Of a stretch of DNA of 64,000 nucleotides, positions 1 through 8,509 are shown one piece after another. The stretch lies in assembly GCF_028682455.1 (NCBI RefSeq), contig NZ_JANHLD010000002.1, forward strand, positions 496,001 through 560,000, read 5' to 3'. Position 1 is the first letter of the stretch; every line of letters starts with the position of its first letter. The translations under genes and the position numbers were made by a program. Origin of the DNA: Pseudomonas putida. Its GTDB lineage: Bacteria > Pseudomonadota > Gammaproteobacteria > Pseudomonadales > Pseudomonadaceae. The notes below the pieces were generated by a model, which was not told where the DNA came from, did no database searches, and saw only the letters and a list, made by a program, of their open reading frames with translations.

Positions 1-435
1 GATTAGCCAGGTACCGTAGCTGAACAGCCGCCGCTCGATGCCATGGTCGTGGATGATGATCTGCGCCGAATCACCGTCTACCCGCAACTCGCCGTACAGG
101 TCATCCAGCCCCAGGCGCAGGAACGCGAGAATCCGGCGCAGCGCTTGCTCCAGCGATTCACAGTCAATGGTTGCATGGCACATCAGGCGAAAGCTGCCAC
201 GGCGCAAGGGATGGCTGTCGATGGCGAAAAACTCATCGTCGAGCATGTCCGACAAGGCCACCCACAGCCGTGAAAAGGCAGCAGCCGAGACACGCGCGTT
301 GGGAGAAAGGAGCAATTGCGGATCGATACGGGCTTGCTGAAGGGGAAGGGCAGTACACAGCCCCCGCTGGGCTGCGCCATAAAGGGCTTCACGCACAAGG
401 CTGATGGAAGTGGTTCCTTTATAGGCAGCGAGCAT
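1..435 (-). CDS. AraC-family transcriptional regulator, N-terminal part (cut by window edge)
   Basis: The minus strand is open from an ATG at 435 to the window edge (145 codons, no stop), so only the amino-terminal sensing domain is present. The translation (start MLAAYKGTTSISLVREALYG, later LSPNARVSAAAFSRLW, then ERRLFSYGTW) fits the arabinose-binding-like N-terminal domain of OruR/ArgR-type AraC regulators in pseudomonads. The helix-turn-helix half should lie left of the window. A GGAG lies about 12 bases upstream of the ATG. The target is unknown. The recognition is by sequence character only; the open frame through 435 bases with sensible composition supports a real gene. Confidence 0.72.
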   Translation of the reverse strand, partial: MLAAYKGTTSISLVREALYGAAQRGLCTALPLQQARIDPQLLLSPNARVSAAAFSRLWVALSDMLDDEFFAIDSHPLRRGSFRLMCHATIDCESLEQALRRILAFLRLGLDDLYGELRVDGDSAQIIIHDHGIERRLFSYGTWLI

Positions 436-497
436 TCTGTCGTCTCCATCCGTTGGTTCAAGCCGGAGGAAACTTAACAGATGGCCGTGAACGGCGG

Positions 498-521
498 GGC
501 GCACATTTTTGCACATGCGCC
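498..521. repeat. Short inverted repeat between AraC regulator and CheD-like gene
   Basis: GGCGCA (498-503) and TGCGCC (516-521) form a 6-bp inverted repeat around a 12-base AT-rich loop. It lies just beyond the stop of the minus-strand gene ending at 547 and upstream of the AraC gene start at 435. It could be a weak terminator for the former or an operator of the latter; there is no T tract to decide. Confidence 0.3.
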
Positions 522-546
522 AAGCGTTTAAAGGGTAGGGGGCTGA

Positions 547-1104
547 TTACCGATAGTACTGGGTAATGTCGTCCATCACCGCGTCCTGAGCCGTGTATTG
601 ATCGGGCCGTTTCTGGATACGCGAACGGGCACGTTGATAAACCGCCGAATGAATACCCAGAAACGGAAAGCTTTCTTCAGAAAACACCGGCACTACCACA
701 CTCACTCCGTTGCGATACTCGTAATTGAATGTTTGCGCAAACAGCCCGGAATAGTGCCGCGTGTACTCGATCTTGCTAAAGCCTGCTGCCTTCAACGCAT
801 CGATGATCCGCATGCCAATGTAGGTGGACGGAGGCGTGCACCTCAAGAGCGATAGACGTCCATCGCCACCAAATAATTTGATGCGGGTACTGCCAGCCTG
901 CATGCCCGAATGATGGATCGCCGTCAGGATTTTACTCATGTTGTGGTTCAGCTGCTTTTCCGTATCGAAGTGAGCGCACACGAGCCGCCTGGCATTCGCG
1001 TCTTCCCCATACAGGCCGATACAGGTTTGTATGGCGGGCATGGAGAGCGACAGATTCTCGGTAGGGAAGACACCATAACTTCCTTGCATGACAACAGCGC
1101 GCAT
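547..1104 (-). CDS. Small CheD-like protein of unknown role
   Basis: 185 codons with GGAAGAG before the ATG. I do not recognise a specific family member, but the layout resembles CheD, the chemoreceptor glutamine deamidase: a Cys at residue 28 (QTCIGLYG), a His at 45 (CAHFDT), then KLFGGDG near 78 and an IGMRIIDALKAAGF helix. In CheD the catalytic Cys and His are likewise about 17 residues apart and are followed by a KxxGGA-type motif. No chemotaxis gene is nearby and the protein has its own C-terminal extension, so a role in chemotaxis is not implied. Spacing and motifs are seen; the fold assignment is inference. Confidence 0.6.
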   Translation of the reverse strand: MRAVVMQGSYGVFPTENLSLSMPAIQTCIGLYGEDANARRLVCAHFDTEKQLNHNMSKILTAIHHSGMQAGSTRIKLFGGDGRLSLLRCTPPSTYIGMRIIDALKAAGFSKIEYTRHYSGLFAQTFNYEYRNGVSVVVPVFSEESFPFLGIHSAVYQRARSRIQKRPDQYTAQDAVMDDITQYYR

Positions 1105-1257
1105 AACATTCTCTTCCTTTTTGAATGGTCTGACTTAGTTCACGGAACACGTCCTAACGCACTGTATCTGGCGGGAGTGTTGCTGGGGTTAGGAATAGTC
1201 CTATTTTTAAACGGACTTGAGGGCGCGGGAGGCGAATCTGTTGGGGCGGCTAAACTT

Positions 1258-1287
1258 AACTCAACTAAATAGTCATTTAGTTGAGTT
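1258..1287 (+). terminator. Perfect 13-bp hairpin followed by a T run (orphan terminator-like element)
   Basis: AACTCAACTAAAT (1258-1270) and its exact complement ATTTAGTTGAGTT (1275-1287) enclose the loop AGTC and are followed by ATAATTTTTTG. This reads as a rho-independent terminator for + strand transcription, yet no + strand gene lies upstream (the nearest, 547-1104, is on the minus strand). It may end a small RNA, or act as an operator for the gene at 1388. Confidence 0.55.
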
Positions 1288-1387
1288 ATAATTTTTTGTT
1301 ATCAAAAAGGTGAGGGGCGAAGGGCACTTTTCGAGAAACCAGATACTGGTATCCTCACGGGAAGCATCTAAAAGAAGTGGAGAGCAT

Positions 1388-1579
1388 ATGCCCCAGCTAA
1401 GCCAGGCTGAAACCGAAGAGATCCACCTTGAGATCATCAAACTGATGAAGGATACGAAAAAAATCAACATTGAGACAGGGAAAATCACCAGCGAGATTTT
1501 CTGGTATCCCATGGCTATTGCATTGGGGTTGATCGGCAGTATTTCTACCGTGACCGCAGTGATGATTAAGCTGATCTGA
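1388..1579 (+). CDS. Tiny single-pass membrane protein
   Basis: 63 codons. The ATG at 1388 has GGAGAG a few bases upstream; a longer frame from 1310 exists but has no ribosome site. The N-terminal 38 residues are charged and helical (QAETEEIHLEIIKLMKDTKK), followed by one transmembrane segment at about residues 39-62 (YPMAIALGLIGSISTVTAVM). It lies 18 bases before the HEPN-like gene, so the two are probably co-transcribed. The function is unknown. Small membrane proteins of this shape occur in phage and defence islands, but nothing here proves such a role. Confidence 0.55.
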   Translation: MPQLSQAETEEIHLEIIKLMKDTKKINIETGKITSEIFWYPMAIALGLIGSISTVTAVMIKLI

Positions 1580-1597
1580 ACCCATATTGGACCTTTT

Positions 1598-2134
1598 ATG
1601 GAAAATTTATCTGCTCGAATGGTCGAGGATGCTTACCGGTACCTACGTGGAGCTAAGCAGCTTTTACGTGGTGATGATCTGATGGATGTAGCCCAGATCA
1701 ACGCCGCCTTGGGTATGGAAATTTTATTGAAGAGTTTTGTGGCAGTGCCGAACAGCAACCTGGGGACGCTCTGGGAAACCTATGAGCTGGATAAACCCAT
1801 GATCAAGGCTGCGTATGAACAGCTAAAGGCTGCAGGAAACGCCGGTGACAGGATCGACTGGCATGATCTTTTGATGCTGTTTCATGCAATCCCTGAAAGC
1901 ATACGACGTAGCGTTGGTCTGCATCGCCATGTCGACGAAATCGAATCGAACCGTTATGTGTTTACGAACGCACGGTATCGCTATGAAAAGAATGCTCGCC
2001 AGTGGTACTGCACGGGCTTAGTCGGCGTGCTGCAGGATGTCATTCCGCGAATCGTTGAGTATCACAAGCAACAAGGCTCAAAGGATCCGTTTATTCAGAG
2101 CTTTCAGAAGTCGGCAGGACCGATAGTAGTCTAG
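1598..2134 (+). CDS. HEPN-like protein of unknown function
   Basis: 178 residues, all-helical in character. AALGMEILLKSF near residues 36-47, the WHDLLMLFHAIPESIRRS stretch near 88-105, and a YRYEKNARQWY segment near 127-137 resemble HEPN domain proteins, where a nucleotide-binding or RNase domain is built from such helices. An R-x4-H pair (R104, H109) fits the loose HEPN RNase motif but is not diagnostic. The gene follows the one-pass membrane protein by 18 bases and sits next to a gene-poor, AT-richer stretch, which suggests an accessory island. No toxin-antitoxin partner is evident. The family call is inference. Confidence 0.5.
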   Translation: MENLSARMVEDAYRYLRGAKQLLRGDDLMDVAQINAALGMEILLKSFVAVPNSNLGTLWETYELDKPMIKAAYEQLKAAGNAGDRIDWHDLLMLFHAIPESIRRSVGLHRHVDEIESNRYVFTNARYRYEKNARQWYCTGLVGVLQDVIPRIVEYHKQQGSKDPFIQSFQKSAGPIVV

Positions 2135-2136
2135 GG

Positions 2137-3475
2137 TTCCATCTAGGCTGAAAAGCAGCCTCCAGAGCCCCCCGAACCTCTATAGAGGCTTTCGCATAAT
2201 GTATATTATGTTAAATCTGATTCTGTATCAGAACCCACTGAGCTGTCACCTGTTGTGAGCGTTACTTAAAAATGATAGAGATGGCTTGCGACTTCGCAAA
2301 TTTGAAACTTTTGGCCCTGAACTTCCACGTATTGCTTTCGTTTTTCTGAAAATTTGAAACTTTGTCGGTTGTTTTTCTGAAAATTCGAAATTCCGTCTCC
2401 CGTAGATTTACCAACCTTAAGTTTTCGGCCTGCACACTGAGCTAGACTCAAGAGTACTCGGAAGTAAATCTGCATATCGTTAGTGAAATAATCGCTTGAT
2501 GTCAGCTGAATTAAACGACATTCATGAATCGCTTTCTGGGTGCCAGGTTTGCGTCGGGAGTTTTAAAGATGGACATGCGAGCGGGCACCGATCGTGCTTA
2601 TTTGCTTGCCAATCGTCGCGCCATTCGCATGATGTGCTGGTGCATGATGGGATACCGTACTTGCTGCTCATGAAGGCGCTTCAAACGGAGACCAAATACA
2701 TCTCACAATCGGCCTGTCCTCCCATGGAAGGCTCAAAGTCAGGGCATACAGCGCAATTATTGTTGATAAGATAATTGGGGATAATTGAGTGTGTACGCAC
2801 CCTCCTCCTTTCCCAATTACCGCCTATACGGATTGTCGGAAACTTTGAGCCTTGGAAAAGCGCATCGCCGATAGACTGGCTGCTGCCCTAGCAGTGCTAC
2901 CGAACCAGAGTTTTACGCTGCCTAAATGAGCCTGGTTTACGCCCACACATCGATGTCGCTTATGAAGATGGGCGCTGGCTTCTTGAGCCAAGACTTGGCC
3001 AACACGCAATTGCCGAAGACCAGCGTAGAGATTTAAAAAAATTGTTCGCGCCGCGCCAAGAAAGCTCAATGTTCTCCACTCCAAAAAACAACAGAAACCG
3101 CAGCGTGGTGCTCGAATGTATATGGGCCGCTCATCAATGTGCGCTGCCAATTTGGAAGACACCGCGTTTCTCAGAATATTGGTGGTGTACCCAACTGAGC
3201 GATTGGACAAGGACATCGCATGCCGTGCATACCTGCCGGTAAACCATTCAGAGCACGTGCCGGTTGAGGGTTTCTTGTATCGCCTCGGATACGGCGTGAG
3301 CAATGAGCCATTGTGGATCTCCTTCCTTCAAACCATTGGATATACCTATTGATTGGTAGCATTTCAATGCATGGAAGTCTCTACGAAACCCAGGGAAATT
3401 CTCCTGGGCCTATTCAAGCCTTGATCGGCTACACTCAATGTTTCCGTTGCTCTTCTTCAACTTAGGAAGTCGACA
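2137..3475. other. AT-richer stretch with no supported gene
   Basis: About 1.3 kb in which the open frames (for example 2496-2774 + and 2824-3303 -) have no convincing ribosome sites, no family resemblance and low-quality composition. It contains a cluster of AAATTTGAAACTT-like repeats at 2298-2390, a CATAAT/ATTATG hairpin at 2195-2210, and a CCCAGG/CCTGGG hairpin at 3389-3408. It may hold remnants of decayed genes; I cannot identify any. Confidence 0.5.
2298..2390. repeat. Short direct repeats TTTTTCTGAAAATTYGAAA
   Basis: TTTTTCTGAAAATTTGAAA (2341-2359) and TTTTTCTGAAAATTCGAAA (2372-2390) differ at one base and are offset by 31 bases. A shorter third copy of the core, AAATTTGAAACTT, lies at 2298-2310. 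No gene is clearly linked to them. Confidence 0.6.
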
Positions 3476-3925
3476 ATGAACTTCAAATGCCAACTCAGCT
3501 GTTTACTAATCTTCGCAAACATCTGGGGATGTACCACATCATCAACTCATGTAGTGACTGTGTCTCTGGATGCCACTCGACAGAATGCTGGACAAGTAGC
3601 GAATGCTACCCTGGCCAATCAAGGCAAGCAGACCGGCTTCACATTTTTCATCAGTGGAGTTCCGGATGGTACCTCCTTGCCCCTGCGCCTATACACCTTC
3701 ATCAACAAAGGCAGTTGCAGGCAACCGGGACCCATCGCTTACGCCATGAATGATCGGATCGACACGGAACGCATGGCGAGAGCACGTGCCTGGACGTACT
3801 CAAGAAGCGCTCATGTTGCAATGCCAGATCTGCTTTCAGATGACTATTCCATAGTTGTTCGCACTACGCCGGCCGACGGTGATGTCGAAATTTTCTGTGG
3901 GGATATCAGGGAGGCTGGATCGTGA
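3476..3925 (+). CDS. Small putative lipoprotein
   Basis: 149 residues. AGGAAG precedes the ATG. The N-terminus has a hydrophobic export signal (LSCLLIFANIWGC) ending in a possible lipobox with Cys19, so the mature protein may be lipid-anchored in the envelope. The rest is beta-rich and Thr/Ser-rich (TGFTFFISGVPDGTSLPLRL) without a recognisable catalytic motif. It stands alone, 130 bases before the alcohol dehydrogenase, and its link to the catabolic genes is doubtful. The function is unknown. Confidence 0.6.
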   Translation: MNFKCQLSCLLIFANIWGCTTSSTHVVTVSLDATRQNAGQVANATLANQGKQTGFTFFISGVPDGTSLPLRLYTFINKGSCRQPGPIAYAMNDRIDTERMARARAWTYSRSAHVAMPDLLSDDYSIVVRTTPADGDVEIFCGDIREAGS

Positions 3926-3980
3926 AGTAGATGCCGTCGCTCTAGTCCTGGGCGCACTGGAGTTGCAAGAGCGCCATGCA

Positions 3981-4003
3981 ATGGTGTATATGATTAATAT
4001 GAT
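3981..4003. promoter_or_regulatory. Operator-like motif, site 1 (before the alcohol dehydrogenase)
   Basis: ATGGTGTATATGATTAATAT, ending about 52 bases before the ATG at 4056. Over 21 bases it matches the reverse complement of site 10 (62359-62379) at 20 positions, although the two are 58 kb apart. Confidence 0.7.
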
Positions 4004-4055
4004 AAAGCCATTCTTGTGGCCCTTGCAGATCAACACCTAGCCGTTGGGGAATGCT

Positions 4056-5147
4056 ATGAGTATGAAGGTGAGAGCGGCAGTGGCTCATGGTGTTGGGGTG
4101 CCATTGACCATTGAAGACGTGCACCTCAGGTCACCCTCCGAGGGAGAGGTGTTGGTCCAACTCAAAGCGTCGGGGCTTTGTCATACCGATCTCTCTGTGA
4201 TTGAGGGCAAGCTTCCCCAAAGGTTTCCGGCCATCCTTGGTCATGAGGGCTCAGGCATAGTTCTTGAGTGCGGACAGGGTGTAGAGAACGTGAAGCCAGG
4301 TGATCACGTTATTTTCAACGACCTTCCCCGCTGCGGACATTGTCGTTCGTGTCGTTCCTCTTTCGGCTCGTATTGCGAAGACATAGGGCTGGCCAACAGT
4401 GCGCCTCTATTCAAGTGGAACGACCATTCGTTGGCGGCAATCGGACAGGCTTCGACCTTCGCTAGCCATACCGTGCTGCACAGCTATCACTTGACGGTAA
4501 TCCCAGAGGACATCCCTTTTGAGTCTGCTGCGTTAATGGCATGTGACGTAGTCACCAGCGTGGTAGCGGTCTTGTTCAACGCAAATGTTCGAAGCGACAG
4601 TTCGGTGGTGGTGTGGGGTACCGGTTCGATTGGTCTGAATGTAGTGCAAGCGGCCAAGCTTGCCGGCGCCAAGCGTATCATCGTCATTGGTACATCAGCA
4701 GATAAGGAATATGCAGCTCGACTATTCGGCGCAACCGACTTCATCAACCCAAGTGAACTTGGCCGATCAGCTATACAACACATCAGGACCTTGATTGGTG
4801 GGCCTGCGGATTATGTATTCGAGTGTACGGGCGATCTAGAGCAACTCAAACAGTCCGTGGAATTGGCCAATCCCTACTGGGGGGTCTGCCTGGTAGTAAA
4901 CGCACCGCCTTTCGATCAGCAGATCAATTTACCCGCCAGTCTTTTCGAGTACGGTCGCGCCGTCCGCAACACCCTCACCAGTGATGCAAACCCTGCCACT
5001 GATACACCGAAAATTATCGATTGGTACCGTCAGGGCAAACTGCGCCTGGATGAATTGGTCACTCACCGCTTGGCTCTGGACGAGATAAACCAAGGTTTTG
5101 AACGAATGAAACGAAGTGATGCTATACGCTCCGTCGTCATTTTCTGA
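4056..5147 (+). CDS. Zinc-dependent alcohol dehydrogenase (medium-chain family)
   Basis: Predicted to oxidise an alcohol to an aldehyde or ketone with NAD(P). 363 residues from the ATG at 4056, which has GGGGA five bases upstream; a TTG at 4044 is in frame but less likely. Catalytic zinc ligands are Cys42 (GLCHTD), His63/Glu64 (LGHEGSG) and Cys163 (LMACDVVT). Structural zinc cysteines 93, 96, 99 and 107 are all present (CGHCRSC...YC). The nucleotide site is GTGSIG at 188-193. It is close to aryl or class III-like alcohol dehydrogenases. An aldo/keto reductase follows 50 bases later, and the upstream operator-like motif ties it to the catabolic regulon. The substrate is unknown. Confidence 0.9.
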   Translation: MSMKVRAAVAHGVGVPLTIEDVHLRSPSEGEVLVQLKASGLCHTDLSVIEGKLPQRFPAILGHEGSGIVLECGQGVENVKPGDHVIFNDLPRCGHCRSCRSSFGSYCEDIGLANSAPLFKWNDHSLAAIGQASTFASHTVLHSYHLTVIPEDIPFESAALMACDVVTSVVAVLFNANVRSDSSVVVWGTGSIGLNVVQAAKLAGAKRIIVIGTSADKEYAARLFGATDFINPSELGRSAIQHIRTLIGGPADYVFECTGDLEQLKQSVELANPYWGVCLVVNAPPFDQQINLPASLFEYGRAVRNTLTSDANPATDTPKIIDWYRQGKLRLDELVTHRLALDEINQGFERMKRSDAIRSVVIF

Positions 5148-5197
5148 TCCCTGAGCGATGTATTTCAGCGCCGTGCTTTATCACTCCTGGAATCCAA

Positions 5198-6181
5198 ATG
5201 AATCACATCAAACTCGGCAACACCGGTCTTGAAGTATCACCGCTGGCTCTAGGTTGCATGACTTACGGCGCACCCGATCGTGGGGCACAATCCTGGACGC
5301 TGGATGAAGAAAAGAGCCGGCCACTCATACGGCAGGCCATTGAATGCGGTATCAATTTTTTCGACACAGCGAATGTCTACTCCGACGGAAACTCGGAGGA
5401 GATCCTAGGTCGTGCGCTACGTGATTTCGCTCGACGCGACGAAGTAGTGATTGCCAGCAAGGTCTTCTTCAACTCGCGACGTTCAGCCAACGTCAGTGGC
5501 TTGTCGCGCAAAGCTATTTTCAATGAAGTCGACAATAGCCTGCGGCGGTTGGGCACCGACTATATCGACCTGTACCAGATCCATCGGTGGGACTATCACA
5601 CGCCTATCGAGGAAACCCTGGAAGCCCTCCACGACCTCGTCAAAGCGGGCAAGGTTTTGTATCTAGGTGCCTCGTCCATGTACGCCTGGCAATTTGCCAA
5701 AGCTCTGTATACCTCTCAACGCCATGGCTGGACCCCGTTCGTTTGCATGCAAAATCAGTTGAACCTGATTCACCGGGAGGAAGAGCGCGAGATGATCCCA
5801 TTGTGTCGGGATGCGGGCATCGCAGTTATACCCTGGAGCCCTCTGGCGCGCGGGCGATTGACACGAGATTGGAATGAAAGCAGCGAACGCGCAGAGGCCG
5901 ATGATGTCGGTAAGCGCTATTACACCCAACGAACAGCCGATTCCGATCGTGAAGTGGTCGAAACGGTGGCAGCTATCGCTACTGAACGGGGGGTGTCGCG
6001 GGCTCAAGTTGCGCTGGCCTGGGTCAAGCAAAGCGCTGGCGTAACCGCTCCGTTGATTGGCGTATCGAAGCCCCATCATCTGACCGATGCCATTGCCGCA
6101 CTGAGCGTGCAACTGATCCCCGAAGAAATACAGCGCCTGGAAGCACCCTACGTTCCGCACGAAGTGGCTGGATTCAGCTGA
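5198..6181 (+). CDS. Aldo/keto reductase
   Basis: 327 residues, full family length. It is an NADPH-dependent carbonyl reductase with a TIM barrel. The catalytic tetrad is visible: Asp and Tyr in FFDTANVYSDG (about residues 54-64), Lys in VIASKVFF, and His in DLYQIHRWDY. The start GNTGLEVSPLALGCMTYG is typical of the YajO/Tas-like AKR subgroup. It is co-directional with the alcohol dehydrogenase upstream and the LysR gene 46 bases downstream, so the two oxidoreductases may act in sequence on one substrate. The substrate cannot be told. Confidence 0.9.
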   Translation: MNHIKLGNTGLEVSPLALGCMTYGAPDRGAQSWTLDEEKSRPLIRQAIECGINFFDTANVYSDGNSEEILGRALRDFARRDEVVIASKVFFNSRRSANVSGLSRKAIFNEVDNSLRRLGTDYIDLYQIHRWDYHTPIEETLEALHDLVKAGKVLYLGASSMYAWQFAKALYTSQRHGWTPFVCMQNQLNLIHREEEREMIPLCRDAGIAVIPWSPLARGRLTRDWNESSERAEADDVGKRYYTQRTADSDREVVETVAAIATERGVSRAQVALAWVKQSAGVTAPLIGVSKPHHLTDAIAALSVQLIPEEIQRLEAPYVPHEVAGFS

Positions 6182-6227
6182 ACAGTAAACCATCCTTTTT
6201 GCCAACAATCCCAGGTCCGTTGCCACT

Positions 6228-7163
6228 ATGAAGATTCACCAGCTTCGCGCGTTATTGGCTATCTGTGAAAGTGGCAGTATCCAGGAAGCGTCCAGGACAC
6301 TGCACATTTCCCAGCCTTCCCTATCGCGCAGTATCAAGGAACTCGAGGCAGAGCTGGGTGTAAGTTTGTTGGTGCGTTCAAATCGCGGAATCACCCTTAC
6401 CCAGTACGGTGAACACCTGGTCACTCGGGCACGATTGATTGTTGAGGAAGTCCGCCGCGCCAAGCACGAGATAGAAACGCTCAAAGGCTCAATGGATGGT
6501 AGCGTGACCCTTGGGGTTTCACCCGTGACCCCGAGCACCAGGTTCGTTGATTGTGTGGCTCGATTTCGCCAACGTCACCCCCAAGTCCGTCTGCAGATCG
6601 AAGAATTGCGCCCTAGTAAATTGATCGAAGGGATGCGCGAAGGGCGACTGGATTTGGTACTGACATCGTATGGAGGCGCACGTCATCTCGAAGGGTTTGA
6701 ATGCATTGAGTTGTACCAGGAGCCTGGTGCCCTCGCCGTTCGCAAAGACCATCCCAGCAGCGAGTTGCGTGCACTGCGCGACCTGCGCAAGCTGAACTGG
6801 ATATTGCCCGATCGCATCGAAGACTCACCCGTGGCTTCGATGTTTGCCGAGCAACGACTGATGCCGCCAGACAATCTGATGACCTGCTCTTCATTGGTCA
6901 TGTATTTGGAGTTGGCCACGCGTACAGATGCGGTCAGTTTCTGGTCCAAGCGCGGTATGGCCTTGGGGGACTTACGCGATCACCTACAGGTATTGCAGGT
7001 GATTGAAGCAGTACCCTCGTTTACCTTTTCCATGGTCAGTCGCGAAGCCAGCCTGTTGACTCGCGAAGCAGCCGCCCTGGCAGAAGATATCGTCTACGAG
7101 TTCTATGGCAATCGCTGTGTAACAGGACAGCCCCAGGTTAGTGACGAAATGCTGGTCTGCTGA
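6228..7163 (+). CDS. LysR-family transcriptional regulator
   Basis: 311 residues. A winged helix at residues 1-60 (HQLRALLAICESGSIQEASR, then ISQPSLSRSIKELEAELGVS) is followed by a periplasmic-binding-like effector domain (about 90-300). It resembles the CynR/CbbR side of the family. It sits between the aldo/keto reductase and the M20 amidohydrolase, all on the + strand. LysR regulators usually control adjacent genes, so the amidohydrolase and MFS genes are its likeliest targets. The AT-rich operator-like motif of the large cluster does not look like a T-N11-A LysR site, so this protein is not an obvious candidate for it. Confidence 0.92.
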   Translation: MKIHQLRALLAICESGSIQEASRTLHISQPSLSRSIKELEAELGVSLLVRSNRGITLTQYGEHLVTRARLIVEEVRRAKHEIETLKGSMDGSVTLGVSPVTPSTRFVDCVARFRQRHPQVRLQIEELRPSKLIEGMREGRLDLVLTSYGGARHLEGFECIELYQEPGALAVRKDHPSSELRALRDLRKLNWILPDRIEDSPVASMFAEQRLMPPDNLMTCSSLVMYLELATRTDAVSFWSKRGMALGDLRDHLQVLQVIEAVPSFTFSMVSREASLLTREAAALAEDIVYEFYGNRCVTGQPQVSDEMLVC

Positions 7164-7279
7164 GCGCGCTCTACCTTTGCCATGCAAAAGCCCTATCCCC
7201 ATACGCTTTAGTGATTATTCCACTGCACCAGAGCTTGGCATGCTGCGAATCACCCACTTTATACAATGGAGATTCCGGC

Positions 7280-8473
7280 ATGTCCCAAAAGCCTCTCGGG
7301 CTAATTCCAGAAATCGTGGCAATGCAAAGTGATTTTGCGGCCATTCGACAACACATTCATCAATATCCGGAACTGGGGTTCGAGGAGCGCGAAACCAGTA
7401 AATTAGTAGCTTCTTACCTGCACCAATGGGGATACCAGGTCCATGAAGGTATAGGTGGCACCGGTGTTGTCGGTGTTCTGCAGGCTGGGGAGGGTCTGCG
7501 GGCAATAGGTTTGCGTGCCGATATGGATGCTCTACCTATCGAAGAAGACAATGACTTGCCCTATCAAAGCAAACACATTGGCAAGATGCATGCCTGTGGC
7601 CACGACGGGCATACCGCGACGTTGTTGTGCGCTGCGCGGTATCTGGCCGAGCATCGAAATTTCAATGGCACGCTTAATCTGATATTTCAACCGGCCGAAG
7701 AAACCCTTAGCGGTGCAGTAAGCATGATTGATGACGGTCTTTTCGAGCGTTTTCCGTGCGATGCCGTGTATGCGCTGCACAATGCCCCTGGCTTGCCTGT
7801 AGGCTGCTTTTCCGCTCGAAGCGGTACACTGGGAGCGTCTTCAGACCAGGCTGTCATCCGCCTGATCGGCCAAGGTGGTCACGGCGCAATGCCTCACTTG
7901 GCCCGAGATCCAATCGTTGCTGCTGCTGAAATGGTTCTGGCCCTGCAAACCATCGTGTCACGCAGTATTGCTGCAACGGAAGCTGCCGTCATTACGATCG
8001 GTGCCCTGCACGCAGGTGATGCGCCCAACGTGATTCCCGCCCATGCCACACTCAAACTCAGCATTCGGGCAGTCGACCCAGATGTGCGGGCTCATTTGAA
8101 GCAGCGTATCAATGAGGTCGCGCAGGGCGTGGCAATGATCCATGGCATGGACCTGGAGATGGATTATCGCCAGCTTGTTTCTTGCCTGAACAACAGCGTG
8201 GCGGAAACCCTCCTGGCGCAGAAGGTCATCACTTCACTGGTGGGAGAGGAGAATCTCATTACCAGCTCGAGTAAACGCAGTTTCGGTAGCGAAGACTTCG
8301 CCTGGATGCTTGAGCGAATACCTGGCTGCTACGTAGCGATTGGTAATGGCGACGGCGCCGCCACCGGCTGCGAGGTACATGGTCTGCACAATCCCGGTTA
8401 TGACTTCAACGACCAGATTATTGCCTATGGCGCCAGCTATTGGGCTCGTTTGGTACAGACCTACCTGGTTTGA
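7280..8473 (+). CDS. M20-family amidohydrolase (hippurate/N-acyl-amino-acid type)
   Basis: Hydrolyses an N-acyl or amide bond, probably releasing an amino acid. 397 residues from the ATG at 7280, with GGAG nine bases upstream; an earlier frame start at 7211 lacks a ribosome site. Metal-site motifs are seen: RADMDALP, MHACGHDGHTA (Cys and His ligands), QPAEET (catalytic Glu), and the late FGSEDFAWML. A dimerisation lid occupies the middle. The LysR gene precedes it and an MFS carrier follows 36 bases later, a usual uptake-plus-hydrolysis pairing for a conjugated compound. Amino-acid conjugates of the cluster's substrate would fit, but that is speculation. Confidence 0.9.
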   Translation: MSQKPLGLIPEIVAMQSDFAAIRQHIHQYPELGFEERETSKLVASYLHQWGYQVHEGIGGTGVVGVLQAGEGLRAIGLRADMDALPIEEDNDLPYQSKHIGKMHACGHDGHTATLLCAARYLAEHRNFNGTLNLIFQPAEETLSGAVSMIDDGLFERFPCDAVYALHNAPGLPVGCFSARSGTLGASSDQAVIRLIGQGGHGAMPHLARDPIVAAAEMVLALQTIVSRSIAATEAAVITIGALHAGDAPNVIPAHATLKLSIRAVDPDVRAHLKQRINEVAQGVAMIHGMDLEMDYRQLVSCLNNSVAETLLAQKVITSLVGEENLITSSSKRSFGSEDFAWMLERIPGCYVAIGNGDGAATGCEVHGLHNPGYDFNDQIIAYGASYWARLVQTYLV

Positions 8474-8509
8474 CACTCTCCCCAGCGCAGTCGCCAGGAG
8501 GCGATCAAC

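Noticed and set aside
2195..2210. CATAAT...ATTATG hairpin as another copy of the operator
   Set aside because: The match to the ATATGATTA core is poor and no catabolic gene follows.
6228..7163. The LysR protein as regulator of the ATATGATTA motif
   Set aside because: The motif lacks a clear LysR T-N11-A pattern and LysR usually controls adjacent genes; the MarR protein has its own palindrome. The regulator is probably outside the window.
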